Notes: generated by a model from the letters alone, not told the origin. A stretch of 64,000 nucleotides of DNA from Treponema sp. (GCA_009785215.1 WQWU01000003.1:17680-81679), one strand, 5' to 3'; shown: positions 8,742-18,934, counted from the first letter of the stretch. Numbers and translations: made by a program.

Positions 8742-11444
8742 ATGGATGTCTGCGCGTCAAAAACAAGCCCAATGCTGGAACAGTACAGACGCATCAAAAA
8801 AGAGCAGCAGGGAAATGTTCTGTTCTTCAGGCTTGGAGATTTTTATGAAATGTTCGGCGAAGATGCCGTAGAAATTTCCGCGCTTCTTAATTTAACTCTT
8901 ACAAGCCGCAACGGAGTCCCCATGTGCGGCGTTCCGTATCATGCCGCAAAAACCTATGTTTCAAGACTTTTAAAACTTGGAAAAAAAATCGCGATTTGCG
9001 AACAGCTTACAGGACCAGGCAAGGGAACAAAAGTTATAGAGCGCGATGTTGTAGAAATAATAACTCCCGGCACAACTGTAGATGAAGATTTCCTGGAAAA
9101 AGGAAGCGCAAATTATCTTGGATGCCTTGCCGCTGCAAATACACAGCTTTCTTTTTCTTATATAGACCTTTCAACAGGGGATTTTTTTTCTACCTGTTTT
9201 AAAAAAGACGAAGTTCAGGGGAGCCATCCTTTGCTTCGCCAGGAATTTGAACGCTTGGCTATTAAAGAAATATTAATTCAGGAATCTCTTCTGGAAGACA
9301 ATAATATTGCACTGGCTGTCTATGACAGAAGCGGTCTTGTTTTAAACCGCTGGGCAGATTGGCTTTTTGATTTTTCTTCGGCAAAAACCAGGCTGGAAAA
9401 ACAATTTGGACTTTCTAATTTAAAAAGTTTCGGCTTACAGGAAGGCAGCGGGGAAATAATCTCGGCGGGAACTTTACTTGACTATCTTGATACAACATCA
9501 AAAAGCCTTTTGCCTCACATAAGAAGCATTAAATTATACCGGGATAATGAATATCTGGGACTTGATGAATCGAGCCAGCGTAATCTTGAACTTTTATACA
9601 ATCAAAGAGACGGAGATGTTCGTTTTTCGCTTTTTGAAACAATGGATGAAACGCGCTGTTCAATGGGAAAGCGCCTTTTAAAAAGACGTATCCTTCATCC
9701 GCTGCGTGATTTATCCAAAATTAACAACCGCCTTGATATGACAGAAAAACTATACCGCGAACAGGGTAAACTCGGAAAGTTACGTGAAATATTCGGCAAA
9801 ACACCGGATCTGGAAAGATTATGTTCAAGACTTGCCATGGATAAAGCGCACGGACGTGATATGCTTGCCGTAAAAATAGCAATTAACAATTATCTTTTAA
9901 TATGCGAAGAATTTAAAGACAGCAATTTTTGCTTTGAAAACGAAGAGGTTATGGAAAACCCCGAGGCACTTTTAGTGCTTGAAGATTTGCTTGAAAAGGG
10001 TATCAGCAATGAGCCGTCTGTTGTATTAAACGAAGGAAATTTAATAAAAGAAGGATACAGCGAAGAGCTGGACGGGTTGCGCTCCATGAGAGACAACAGC
10101 AGACAGATACTGGAAGATTATCTTGAAGAAGAAAAGCAGGCAACAGGAATACCAAGCCTTAAGATACGTTACAATCGTTTAATCGGCTATTATTTTGAAG
10201 TAACAAAGGTCAATCTTTCCCGTGTTCCCAAACATTTTATCAGAAGACAAGGAATAGCCGGCGGTGAGCGTTATTCTACAGATCGTCTTGCGGAACTTGA
10301 GTCGGAAATTAATGGAGCGTCAGACAGGGTAGTAGAGCTGGAAAGAAAACTTTTTATACAAATCAGAGATGAGGCAAAAAAACACCTGCCTCTCCTTTCA
10401 TCGGCTGCCCGCCGCCTTGCACAACTGGATGTAGCCCAGTCTTTGGCAAAAGCTGCTACGCTAAGAAGCTGGACGCGCCCGTTATTGAACGATAGCGGCA
10501 ATATGGAAATTTATGAAGGACGCCACCCCGTTGTAGAGGCGCATCTTAACAGAGGCGAATATATCCCCAATGACATTTTGCTGACAGACGACGGAATTTC
10601 CTTCGCGATGATAACAGGTCCCAACATGGCAGGAAAATCAACTTATCTGCGCTCTGCCGCCCTGATTACGATAATGGCTCAGATGGGAAGTTTTGTGCCG
10701 GCAAGGGAGGCGCACATAGGACTTTGCGACCGTATTTACTGCAGGGTAGGTGCATCTGACAATCTGGCTCGCGGAGAATCAACTTTCCTTGTAGAAATGA
10801 ATGAGACGGCGTTTATTTTAAATACGGCTACAAAAAAGAGCCTTGTTATCATGGACGAAGTGGGCAGGGGAACCGGCACTAACGACGGACTTTCGATAGC
10901 ATGGGCTGTAAGTGAAGAACTGCTTAACAGGGTTAAGTGCAGAACGCTTTTTGCCACGCATTTTCATGAACTTTCGCTATTGTCTAATCCGCGCATGGCA
11001 AACCGCTCCATGGAAGTTCTGGAACAGGGAGAAAAAATAATCTTTCTTAGAAAATTAAAAGAGGGGCCAACAGAGGAATCTTACGGAATACATGTAGCGC
11101 GTCTTGCAGGTCTTTCACAGGAAGTTTTACAGAGAGCAGGGCAAATTATGCGTCTTTTAAAAGAACGCGATTCAGATTTACGCGGCACTTTTGGCGGAAA
11201 AGAAGATGTTAACCGCTTTATTCCAGAGGTTAACAAAGAAGATAATAAGCCTGATAAATTTGAAATACTGCTTAAAGAAATTGATCCGCAAATCATGACA
11301 CCTATGGAAGCGCTTAATATCCTGTCCCAGTGGAAAAAACTATCACAATCAGGGATAGATATTTCTGCCTCGAATTTAACAAAACAAAAAACCAAGACTT
11401 CCAAGCCAAAAAACAACGAAAATTCTCCCTCTTTATTCGATTAA
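8742..11444 (+). CDS. mutS: DNA mismatch repair protein MutS
   Basis: SPMLEQYRRIKKEQ...LFFRLGDFYEMF; TGPNMAGKSTYLR Walker A; DEVGRGTGTNDG. Confidence 0.97.
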   Translation: MDVCASKTSPMLEQYRRIKKEQQGNVLFFRLGDFYEMFGEDAVEISALLNLTLTSRNGVPMCGVPYHAAKTYVSRLLKLGKKIAICEQLTGPGKGTKVIERDVVEIITPGTTVDEDFLEKGSANYLGCLAAANTQLSFSYIDLSTGDFFSTCFKKDEVQGSHPLLRQEFERLAIKEILIQESLLEDNNIALAVYDRSGLVLNRWADWLFDFSSAKTRLEKQFGLSNLKSFGLQEGSGEIISAGTLLDYLDTTSKSLLPHIRSIKLYRDNEYLGLDESSQRNLELLYNQRDGDVRFSLFETMDETRCSMGKRLLKRRILHPLRDLSKINNRLDMTEKLYREQGKLGKLREIFGKTPDLERLCSRLAMDKAHGRDMLAVKIAINNYLLICEEFKDSNFCFENEEVMENPEALLVLEDLLEKGISNEPSVVLNEGNLIKEGYSEELDGLRSMRDNSRQILEDYLEEEKQATGIPSLKIRYNRLIGYYFEVTKVNLSRVPKHFIRRQGIAGGERYSTDRLAELESEINGASDRVVELERKLFIQIRDEAKKHLPLLSSAARRLAQLDVAQSLAKAATLRSWTRPLLNDSGNMEIYEGRHPVVEAHLNRGEYIPNDILLTDDGISFAMITGPNMAGKSTYLRSAALITIMAQMGSFVPAREAHIGLCDRIYCRVGASDNLARGESTFLVEMNETAFILNTATKKSLVIMDEVGRGTGTNDGLSIAWAVSEELLNRVKCRTLFATHFHELSLLSNPRMANRSMEVLEQGEKIIFLRKLKEGPTEESYGIHVARLAGLSQEVLQRAGQIMRLLKERDSDLRGTFGGKEDVNRFIPEVNKEDNKPDKFEILLKEIDPQIMTPMEALNILSQWKKLSQSGIDISASNLTKQKTKTSKPKNNENSPSLFD

Positions 11445-11491
11445 TATTCCCATTTCCTGAAATTCATTGTATAATGTAACCGGAGGAAAAA

Positions 11492-12790
11492 ATGTCAAAT
11501 AACGAAATTTTAAAACCGCAGGACAGACCCAGTATCGGAAAATGGATCCCTTTATCGTTTCAGCATGTTTTTGCAATGTTTGGAGCGACAATTCTGGTTC
11601 CGCTTTTAACGGGATTAAGCCCTGCAACAGCGCTTTTTACAGCAGGTACAGGAACAATGCTGTTCATCCTTTGTACAGGCGCAAAAGTACCGGCCTTTTT
11701 AGGTTCATCATTCAGCTTTATAGCGCCGTTGATTGGCGTATCGGCTGCTTACGGTCTTTCATACGCGCTTGGCGGCGCGATAGTGGCGGGATTATTCTAT
11801 TGTCTTATCGCGACTATAATTCGCTTTACAGGTACAGGATGGCTTGACCGTGTAATGCCGCCTGTAGTTATCGGCTCTGTAATCGTGGTAATCGGTCTCT
11901 ACCTGGCTCCTGTCGCAATGAACATGGCATCACGCGTTAACCCCAATGATCCGGGTACATACAGTCTTGTATTCCTTTCCATTGCTGCGGTAACCCTTTG
12001 TGTAACAATCGTATCCAATATTTTTCTCAAAGGTTTCTTCAGCGCCATTCCCATATTGATAGGGCTTATTGCAGGCTATATTTTTACGCTTCTTATGGGT
12101 TTGGTGTTTCCAGCCTACGCGATTATAGATTTTCAAATTGTAAAAGACGCGGCATGGTTTGGCTTCCCGAAATTCCACGTACCCAGTTTTAACATTGTTC
12201 CCATTATAATTTTCGTAATTGTTTCACTTGCTACTATCTGCGAACATTTGGGAGACATGGTTGTAACAAGTAAAATTGTAGGTCAGGATTTCTACAAAAA
12301 TCCCGGGCTTCACCGCACACTTATCGGAGACGGTATTGCCACAACCTGGGCGGCTATCTGGGGCGGACCTCCCAATACCACTTACAGCGAAAATGTCGGC
12401 GTAATGGCTATTACCCGCGTTTACTCGGTTTGGGTAATAGGAGGAGCGGCTGTAATCGCTGTCTTCCTTTCGTTCTTTACAAAATTCGGCGCGATTATTC
12501 AAACTATTCCTACACCGGTTCTGGGCGGCGTATCCATTCTGCTCTTCGGAATTATTGCATCCAGCGGCCTTCGCACAATCGTAGAAAGCGGCGTAGATTA
12601 CAAAGACAAACGTAACCTGATAATTACCTCTGTAATTCTTGTTATCGGTATCGGCGGCGGAAAACTGGCATTTAAAATCGCGCAGGATATAAACGGCGAC
12701 CCGATTATGTTTGAACTTGCAGGTATTGCGCTTGCAACAGTTGTGGGGATTATACTTAACCTTGTGATTCCTGTGACCAAAAAAGACTAG
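11492..12790 (+). CDS. uraA: NCS2 family uracil/xanthine permease (UraA-like)
   Basis: QHVFAMFGATILVPLLTGLSPATALF; membrane protein of 432 aa. Confidence 0.88.
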   Translation: MSNNEILKPQDRPSIGKWIPLSFQHVFAMFGATILVPLLTGLSPATALFTAGTGTMLFILCTGAKVPAFLGSSFSFIAPLIGVSAAYGLSYALGGAIVAGLFYCLIATIIRFTGTGWLDRVMPPVVIGSVIVVIGLYLAPVAMNMASRVNPNDPGTYSLVFLSIAAVTLCVTIVSNIFLKGFFSAIPILIGLIAGYIFTLLMGLVFPAYAIIDFQIVKDAAWFGFPKFHVPSFNIVPIIIFVIVSLATICEHLGDMVVTSKIVGQDFYKNPGLHRTLIGDGIATTWAAIWGGPPNTTYSENVGVMAITRVYSVWVIGGAAVIAVFLSFFTKFGAIIQTIPTPVLGGVSILLFGIIASSGLRTIVESGVDYKDKRNLIITSVILVIGIGGGKLAFKIAQDINGDPIMFELAGIALATVVGIILNLVIPVTKKD

Positions 12791-12800
12791 CGAGCTCTCC

Positions 12801-12945
12801 GTGCCCTTGCACCGCAGGGCGGCGGGCGTGGAAAACATTTGCAAAGAGTCTGCTACGGAGCCTCACATCCTTCGGATGCAAGTCTCCTCCGCAGAGAACG
12901 GCAAAAATTGTTTTCCACGCTCGCCGCCCAGCGGTGCAAGGGCAC
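12801..12945. repeat. Long imperfect intergenic palindrome (MITE/REP-like)
   Basis: Outer arms GTGCCCTTGCACCGC..GGGCGGCG..GCGTGGAAAACA / TGTTTTCCACGC..CGCCGCCC..GCGGTGCAAGGGCAC; inner stem CATCC-TTC-GGATG. Confidence 0.8.
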
Positions 12946-12977
12946 AAAAGTGCCTGCTAAGGGAGAAGATTTTCTAT

Positions 12978-13391
12978 ATGAATAATATTATGAAAATATT
13001 TTTACTGTTTTTTGTTTTCTCATTAATATCTTTTAATATTTATGCTAATGATGTTAATACTTTGATTGATGATCTTGGTCCTGAGTATACTGCTAATTTT
13101 ATAAATATGGCTCGTGTGAGAAATATTAATATTCCTGTGGGGAAAAGATATACGGTTAGGGTTGGTTCTGTTTTGGATTATCTTACTTTATCTGATAATG
13201 AAAATACGATAATCGGTATTGATGCTTCAAGAGGAACAAGGCGTTATATTACAATAGCTGTTAGGGGGTTTCCCCGTTTTGGCAACAGAATTGAAATTGA
13301 ATATAAAGGCACATTAACTGTTACCGCGCCCAATAATAGCGAGCAGGCGTTTTATTTAGCGTATTTTGAGATCGTGAATTATATTAGATAA
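12978..13391 (+). CDS. Hypothetical secreted protein
   Basis: Signal peptide MNNIMKIFLLFFVFSLISFNIYA; ORF-track start at 12801 lies inside a palindrome and is probably not the true start. Confidence 0.6.
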   Translation: MNNIMKIFLLFFVFSLISFNIYANDVNTLIDDLGPEYTANFINMARVRNINIPVGKRYTVRVGSVLDYLTLSDNENTIIGIDASRGTRRYITIAVRGFPRFGNRIEIEYKGTLTVTAPNNSEQAFYLAYFEIVNYIR

Positions 13392-13410
13392 TAAGAATTA
13401 ATACTTATTT

Positions 13411-13827
13411 CTACTTTGCCAATTCATAAAAAGTAACAGACATTCCGCTTTCACCGTCCAGAAGAGCAAGGCGGTTTGTCGCAGGGTCGTATGTAAGAGT
13501 ATCGTTCATTTCGTATTCACCGTAATCACTAATGGACAAATATTTAAAATTATAAACATTATCTTCCATTTTGCTCAAATTACCTTGATAAACAAACGCG
13601 CCTCTTACAAATTCTACTTTTGCTATGCTGTCTTTATCTTTAGTTATTCGTAATACAGAGGTAGAAAGTCTTTCTTCCGCATAAGTATCTCCGTATTCAC
13701 CTCTGGTTATAACATAACGCCAATTTCCATAAATTTCTCCGTCATCATTTGCAGATGCCGTACTCGCGCAAGACATTACCGTAATCGCAATAATACCGAT
13801 AACCGCAATTGTTAAATACTTTTTCAT
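13411..13827 (-). CDS. Putative lipoprotein
   Basis: Lipobox-like ITVMSCAS after signal peptide. Confidence 0.65.
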   Translation of the reverse strand: MKKYLTIAVIGIIAITVMSCASTASANDDGEIYGNWRYVITRGEYGDTYAEERLSTSVLRITKDKDSIAKVEFVRGAFVYQGNLSKMEDNVYNFKYLSISDYGEYEMNDTLTYDPATNRLALLDGESGMSVTFYELAK

Positions 13828-13836
13828 AAAAACTCC

Positions 13837-14280
13837 TTAACCCGCTGCTTCAGAAAAATCATACCAGGATATTAAATTTGTTTCCTGATTCATATTAAAA
13901 TTAAATTTATAACCCTGCCAATTTGGAAACCCCTGATTATCAGTTGCTTGTATCATTAAATAAACATGGAATTCGCCGTTTTTTCTAAATGGCTCATTTG
14001 TTTTCCCTGATTTAGTATCTATCATTAGTAAATTAGAAATAGTAGTATCATTTATTAACACAGGCTGTGACCAGGCAAGCCAGTCAAATATCCCATTTTC
14101 GTCATAAACTGCCAAAGATACATTGCAATACATACCAATAAACATTGTAGGAATATCAAAAATTATCACATTTTTTTGCAGATTTTCCCTTTGCGAACCA
14201 GCAGACGCACACCCGGCAAAACCCAAAGCAAAAACCGACATGCAAACCAGCAATACCAAGGTAACAAGTTTTCTTTTCAT
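13837..14280 (-). CDS. Putative lipoprotein
   Basis: Lipobox-like LGFAGCAS after signal peptide. Confidence 0.65.
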   Translation of the reverse strand: MKRKLVTLVLLVCMSVFALGFAGCASAGSQRENLQKNVIIFDIPTMFIGMYCNVSLAVYDENGIFDWLAWSQPVLINDTTISNLLMIDTKSGKTNEPFRKNGEFHVYLMIQATDNQGFPNWQGYKFNFNMNQETNLISWYDFSEAAG

Positions 14281-14367
14281 AATAACTCCTTATAAATTAT
14301 AATTATACCATATGTTTTAATTTTGTCCAGAAAAAAAGTGACAGTTGCCTGAATTTAGGGAAGATTT

Positions 14368-14403
14368 TTTACCACGAACCAAACGAACACACACGAACCT
14401 GTT
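14368..14403. repeat. Fragment of the ACCACGAAC..CACGAACACACACGAAC repeat family
   Basis: ttttaccacgaaccaaacgaacacacacgaacctgt matches the left arm of the element at 60253-60365. Confidence 0.75.
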
Positions 14404-14525
14404 GTTTGTTGTCAAGGCGCAGTTTGTGAAGATACAACACATCGTTCCCATGTATGTAATAGAAAGGTAGCTACCGCTTTTAATAAAAGAAAAACAATTG
14501 GTACCTGATACCATTTTTTTTATAT

Positions 14526-14685
14526 ACCAAGCAACAGGAAGGCGGGGCAGACTGCGGGCGCAGAAAAACATCTTCCGAAATTCTCCGGCGGAGAGACCGA
14601 GCGTAGCGAGAGGCTCATAGCCGGGCTCTTGAGGGGTTTTTCTGCGCACGCAGGCTGCCCCGTCTTCCCGGATTCTTGTAATTGT
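14526..14685. repeat. Palindromic MITE/REP-like element, copy A
   Basis: Inverted arms GGAAGGCGGGGCAGACTGCGGGCGCAGAAAAA / TTTTTCTGCGCACGCAGGCTGCCCCGTCTTCC; second copy in inverse orientation at 62165-62375. Confidence 0.88.
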
Positions 14686-14741
14686 GATTAATTAATGGTA
14701 ACAGGTACTCTGCGTGACCTGGACACTAGATAGCAATTATT

Positions 14742-16052
14742 TCAGCTTTTTTCCAGAATTCCCGGTAATCCGCCAACCATATAAAGAGGTACAGAATATA
14801 ACCCATCTATAAAACCGTAATTTTTAAGAGAAAAGCGTATTGAACGAGCAGGTTTAAATTCGTTTCTATACATATTAAGGCTTTCGGATTTAACGCTTTT
14901 TCCGGATTTTACCTCAATAGGGATAATATCGTTTTTATATTGAATAACAAATTCAACTTCTGCAGTATTTTTATCGGTTGCCCAGTAGTAAATTGGAAGT
15001 GAAGCATTAGCTGCTAACAATTCCTGCAAAACAAATTGTTCAGCAAGTCCACCCTTATAATGAGTAAATGTTTTACTGCTATCATCTAGGTAGCTTTTGG
15101 GATCAAGATCGGTTCTTGCGGACAAAAGACCTATATCGTTCATATATAATTTAAAAATCGAAGATTGTTTATACCCTATTAATGGCATATTAGGCAGGCT
15201 AACACGATATAGTTTAAGGATGAGGTTAGTATCGGTAAGCCAGTTAAGGGCAATTTCATAGTCCCGCCCGCGAGAGCCTTCTTTCATATCAGAATACAGA
15301 AATCGCTTGTTCTCTTTGGCAAGCTGTGTTGGAATAGACTCCCAAATATCCCGCGTACGCGCAATGTAAGAAGATGGAATATGCTTTGCAAAATCAGCAT
15401 AATAAGAATCGATAATTACTTTTTGCACTTCACGCACTTCTTTAAAATTTCGGTTTTCTGAATATTTCTTTACAGCAGCAGGCATTCCGCCGGTAAAAAA
15501 ATACTGCTTTAATAACTCGACAATCGGATCATGAAATGTCGTTATAGTTTGAAAATCAAAAATTTTAATGCTAGGTAAAAAACGATCGTCTATCTCGCTC
15601 ATGAATTCATAAAATGACATTGGATACATCGTCAATATATCTACCTTACCTACAGGAAAGCCCGTGCCTTCCAATGTCATAACGCCAAGCAAACTACCTG
15701 CGGCAATCACATGGTATTCCGGAGCGTTTTCGTTAAAATATTTTAATGATGTAAGCGCACGCGGGCATTCCTGAACCTCATCAAAAATAATGAGCGTTTC
15801 CGGCGTAATTTTTATATTTGCCGCAATACTCAGTTCATGGATAATACGCGGAATACTAAGGTCTTTTTCGAAAATATTTTTAAGCAGACTATCGGAATCA
15901 AAGGAAATATAAGCGGCAGAATCGTAGTATTTTGCACCAAATTCCTTCATGAGCCAGGTCTTGCCAACCTGCCTTGCCCCATAAAGAACCAGAGGCTTTT
16001 TGTCTGAGGATTTCTTCCATTTTTCCAACTTTTCAACCATTGAACGGTACAT
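14742..16052 (-). CDS. AAA ATPase with DUF4143 domain
   Basis: LVLYGARQVGKTWLMKEFG Walker A; LIIFDEVQECPRALTSLKYF; C-terminal EVEFVIQYKNDIIPIEVKSGK. Confidence 0.9.
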   Translation of the reverse strand: MYRSMVEKLEKWKKSSDKKPLVLYGARQVGKTWLMKEFGAKYYDSAAYISFDSDSLLKNIFEKDLSIPRIIHELSIAANIKITPETLIIFDEVQECPRALTSLKYFNENAPEYHVIAAGSLLGVMTLEGTGFPVGKVDILTMYPMSFYEFMSEIDDRFLPSIKIFDFQTITTFHDPIVELLKQYFFTGGMPAAVKKYSENRNFKEVREVQKVIIDSYYADFAKHIPSSYIARTRDIWESIPTQLAKENKRFLYSDMKEGSRGRDYEIALNWLTDTNLILKLYRVSLPNMPLIGYKQSSIFKLYMNDIGLLSARTDLDPKSYLDDSSKTFTHYKGGLAEQFVLQELLAANASLPIYYWATDKNTAEVEFVIQYKNDIIPIEVKSGKSVKSESLNMYRNEFKPARSIRFSLKNYGFIDGLYSVPLYMVGGLPGILEKS

Positions 16053-16246
16053 TTTTACCCCTATTTACCTTGTTTTCTTTAATTATAACGCTTTTTTATA
16101 GTTTGTCAAGAATTATGTGGGATTTTGCACGGAATTCCGCGGAATTCTGTGCAGATTTGGCACATAATTCCGTTTGTAATATAGAGCTTGTCTTTATTTC
16201 AAATTTATGGTAATATAACTATAGGTTTTACAAAAAAAATGGGGTT

Positions 16247-18931
16247 ATGAATAACAAAAAAATAAACCAGCAAAAGAAAAACCAAATACCGCGTTTCTTT
16301 ATTGTATCCATTTTTATAATTGTAATACTGCTTGTTGTAATACCTTTAACAACTATTTATATACTCACCAAGGCTTATGATGACCAGATTCGGAACGAAA
16401 CGACTAAAACATCGGCGTTTATCAGAAAAACAGTTCGTTCCTTTGTTGACGGCGCGTATAACCTGTCAAGCGAATTGGCGACAAACCCTGCTATCCTTAC
16501 CATGAAAAATGATATTTTGTCGCCAATACTTGCCGACTGTGTAAACCGTAACGACTACATGGTGCTTTTATACATAACCGGTATGGACGGGATGCAGATA
16601 GCGCGATCCAGCGGACAGTTGGGCGACCGCAGCGGACGCTTTTGGTTTAAACAGATGAAGGTAACCGGACAGCCGTTCGTCTCTCCGTCGTATTATTCGC
16701 TGACGGGAAATATGCCCTGTACTTCTATTTTTTTGCCCATGTGCCAAAGCAATTCCGATGAAATGATAGGTATTTTCGGCGCGGATATTGATCTTATATA
16801 TCTTCAGCAGCTGGCAGAGCAATTCGCAAATCCGGAAAGCGGGCTTCATTCTTTCATTATTGACGGCGAAGGAGTTGTAATCGCGCATCCTGATTACCGC
16901 TATTTGGAAACGCTTACAAATTATAAAACATTGATCCGCACCGTTTCTGTAATGGATGAACATGGAAATGCGCTTTTAAACCCGGACACAAGCGTAGTAA
17001 CAATGGAAGAAGAATTTACCGTCTCTGACAGTTTTAGCAAAATGATAACATCGGTAATGAGCGGGAACAGCGGTCTTGATGTCGTAGAGTATAACGGTAC
17101 AAGTTACTATATGAGTTATGAACCCATTAACCTTCCCGGTTATTCGGACTCCTGGTCTGTTGTCACGATGCAAAACAGAAGCATTGCCATGAGCGCAGTG
17201 TCACGGCTTATAATCCAGGTGACAATTATAGTAGCTGCTATAATAATTATTTTTACCGCGCTGATTTATACGCTTTTTAAAACTTTACGGAAAACCATGA
17301 CACATCTTGAAACAGCCAACGATCGTTTTAAAATCATGTTCGACTCAAACCCCTATATAAATATTCTCTTTAACAGCCGTTTTGAGGTGATTGATTGTAA
17401 TTCCGTCGCTTTGAATTTTATGGGTTTTGAGTCGAAAGAACAAATATCTGCGGGGTTTGCGCAGCGTGTGGCAAGAAGCCTGCCAAAAGTCCAGTCAGAC
17501 GGACGAATCACAACATCATTGATAGAAAGGCTGACAGCAGCCGTAGAAAAAGGCGTCGAAAAATTTGAAACAGAGCTTCATTTTGAAGACCGTAAAAGAA
17601 TTGTAGATGTGGAGTTTAAAAAAATATCTTATGATGACAGCTTTGCCATAATTGCAAACGCTCATGATATAACCGATATTCGCAGACGGGAACTGGAACT
17701 TAAAAAAGCGCGGATGGATGCTGAAATAGCAAGTCAATCAAAAAGCAACTTTCTTGCCAATATGAGCCATGAGATGCGTACTCCGATGAACGCGATCATC
17801 GGCATGACAGCGATAGGGAGGAAATCCAAATCTATTGTAGATAAAAACCACTCTTTGAACAAGATCGGGGACGCGTCTTCGCACCTGCTTGGAGTGATCA
17901 ATGACGTACTTGACATGGCAAAAATCGAAGCTGACAAGCTGGAACTTTCTCCCATAGAGTATAGCTTTGAACGCGTTCTTCAAAAGGTGCTGACCGTAGT
18001 AAATTTCCGTGTTGAAGAAAAAGAGCAGCAATTGACAGTAAATGTTGATAAAAATATTCCGCGCTTTTTGATTGGGGATGAACAGCGCTTAGTGCAGATT
18101 ATTACGAATCTGATGTCCAATGCTGTTAAATTTACTCCTGAGGGAGGTCATATCAGCCTGAACGCGTTTTTGGTTTCTGAAAATGAAGGTAATTGCGAGC
18201 TTCGTATCGAGGTGACAGACTCAGGGATTGGCATATCTGCCGAACAAAAGGAAAGGTTGTTCCTGGCTTTTGAGCAGGCTGATGCCGGAACAAGCCGACA
18301 ATACGGAGGCACAGGGCTTGGTCTGACTATATCAAAACGGATCATAGAGCTTATGGGCGGCAAGATTTGGGTAGAATCTGATCTTGGAAAAGGCGCGAAA
18401 TTTATTTTTACTGTGAAAGCCCGGCGCAGCAATAACGCAAACGAGAATTTAGGTTTATTTGATAAAGACAAAGAAGATAATATTATAGGCGGTGAGTTCA
18501 CAGGCAAGAATCTTTTGGTTGTAGAAGATGTAGAAATAAACCGGGAAATACTTATTTCCCTTTTACACGATACAGGGCTTTCGATTGACTGCGCCGAAAA
18601 CGGCAAGGAAGCGCTTAAAATGGTAGAAGCAAATACCGATAAATACGACATCGTTTTTATGGATGTGCAAATGCCTGTAATGAACGGACATGAAGCAACC
18701 CGGCGTATCCGCGCCTTTGAAGCAAGTCAATATAAGAAAGACAAGCGAATTCCTATTATTGCTTTAACTGCAAATGTCTTTAAAAGCGACATAGAGGACT
18801 GTCTTGCAGCAGGCATGAACGATCATCTTGGCAAACCGCTCGACATAGACAGGGTGATAGAAAAGCTAAGACAATGGTGCCAGACACCAAGCAACGGCGC
18901 CCATGGCGGTGACAGGCACCAACGAAAATAA
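16247..18931 (+). CDS. Hybrid sensor histidine kinase (Cache-like sensor, PAS, HisKA, HATPase, receiver)
   Basis: NFLANMSHEMRTPMNAIIGM H-box; GGTGLGLTISKRIIELMGG; MDVQMPVMNGHEATRRIR receiver. Confidence 0.93.
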   Translation: MNNKKINQQKKNQIPRFFIVSIFIIVILLVVIPLTTIYILTKAYDDQIRNETTKTSAFIRKTVRSFVDGAYNLSSELATNPAILTMKNDILSPILADCVNRNDYMVLLYITGMDGMQIARSSGQLGDRSGRFWFKQMKVTGQPFVSPSYYSLTGNMPCTSIFLPMCQSNSDEMIGIFGADIDLIYLQQLAEQFANPESGLHSFIIDGEGVVIAHPDYRYLETLTNYKTLIRTVSVMDEHGNALLNPDTSVVTMEEEFTVSDSFSKMITSVMSGNSGLDVVEYNGTSYYMSYEPINLPGYSDSWSVVTMQNRSIAMSAVSRLIIQVTIIVAAIIIIFTALIYTLFKTLRKTMTHLETANDRFKIMFDSNPYINILFNSRFEVIDCNSVALNFMGFESKEQISAGFAQRVARSLPKVQSDGRITTSLIERLTAAVEKGVEKFETELHFEDRKRIVDVEFKKISYDDSFAIIANAHDITDIRRRELELKKARMDAEIASQSKSNFLANMSHEMRTPMNAIIGMTAIGRKSKSIVDKNHSLNKIGDASSHLLGVINDVLDMAKIEADKLELSPIEYSFERVLQKVLTVVNFRVEEKEQQLTVNVDKNIPRFLIGDEQRLVQIITNLMSNAVKFTPEGGHISLNAFLVSENEGNCELRIEVTDSGIGISAEQKERLFLAFEQADAGTSRQYGGTGLGLTISKRIIELMGGKIWVESDLGKGAKFIFTVKARRSNNANENLGLFDKDKEDNIIGGEFTGKNLLVVEDVEINREILISLLHDTGLSIDCAENGKEALKMVEANTDKYDIVFMDVQMPVMNGHEATRRIRAFEASQYKKDKRIPIIALTANVFKSDIEDCLAAGMNDHLGKPLDIDRVIEKLRQWCQTPSNGAHGGDRHQRK

Positions 18932-18934
18932 ATC

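Noticed and set aside
12224-12844. 206-aa - strand ORF
   Set aside because: Antisense to the uraA-like permease, whose + frame has clear family motifs.
14317-14649. 110-aa - strand ORF
   Set aside because: Runs through the CACGAAC remnant and palindromic element A; no protein-like signal.
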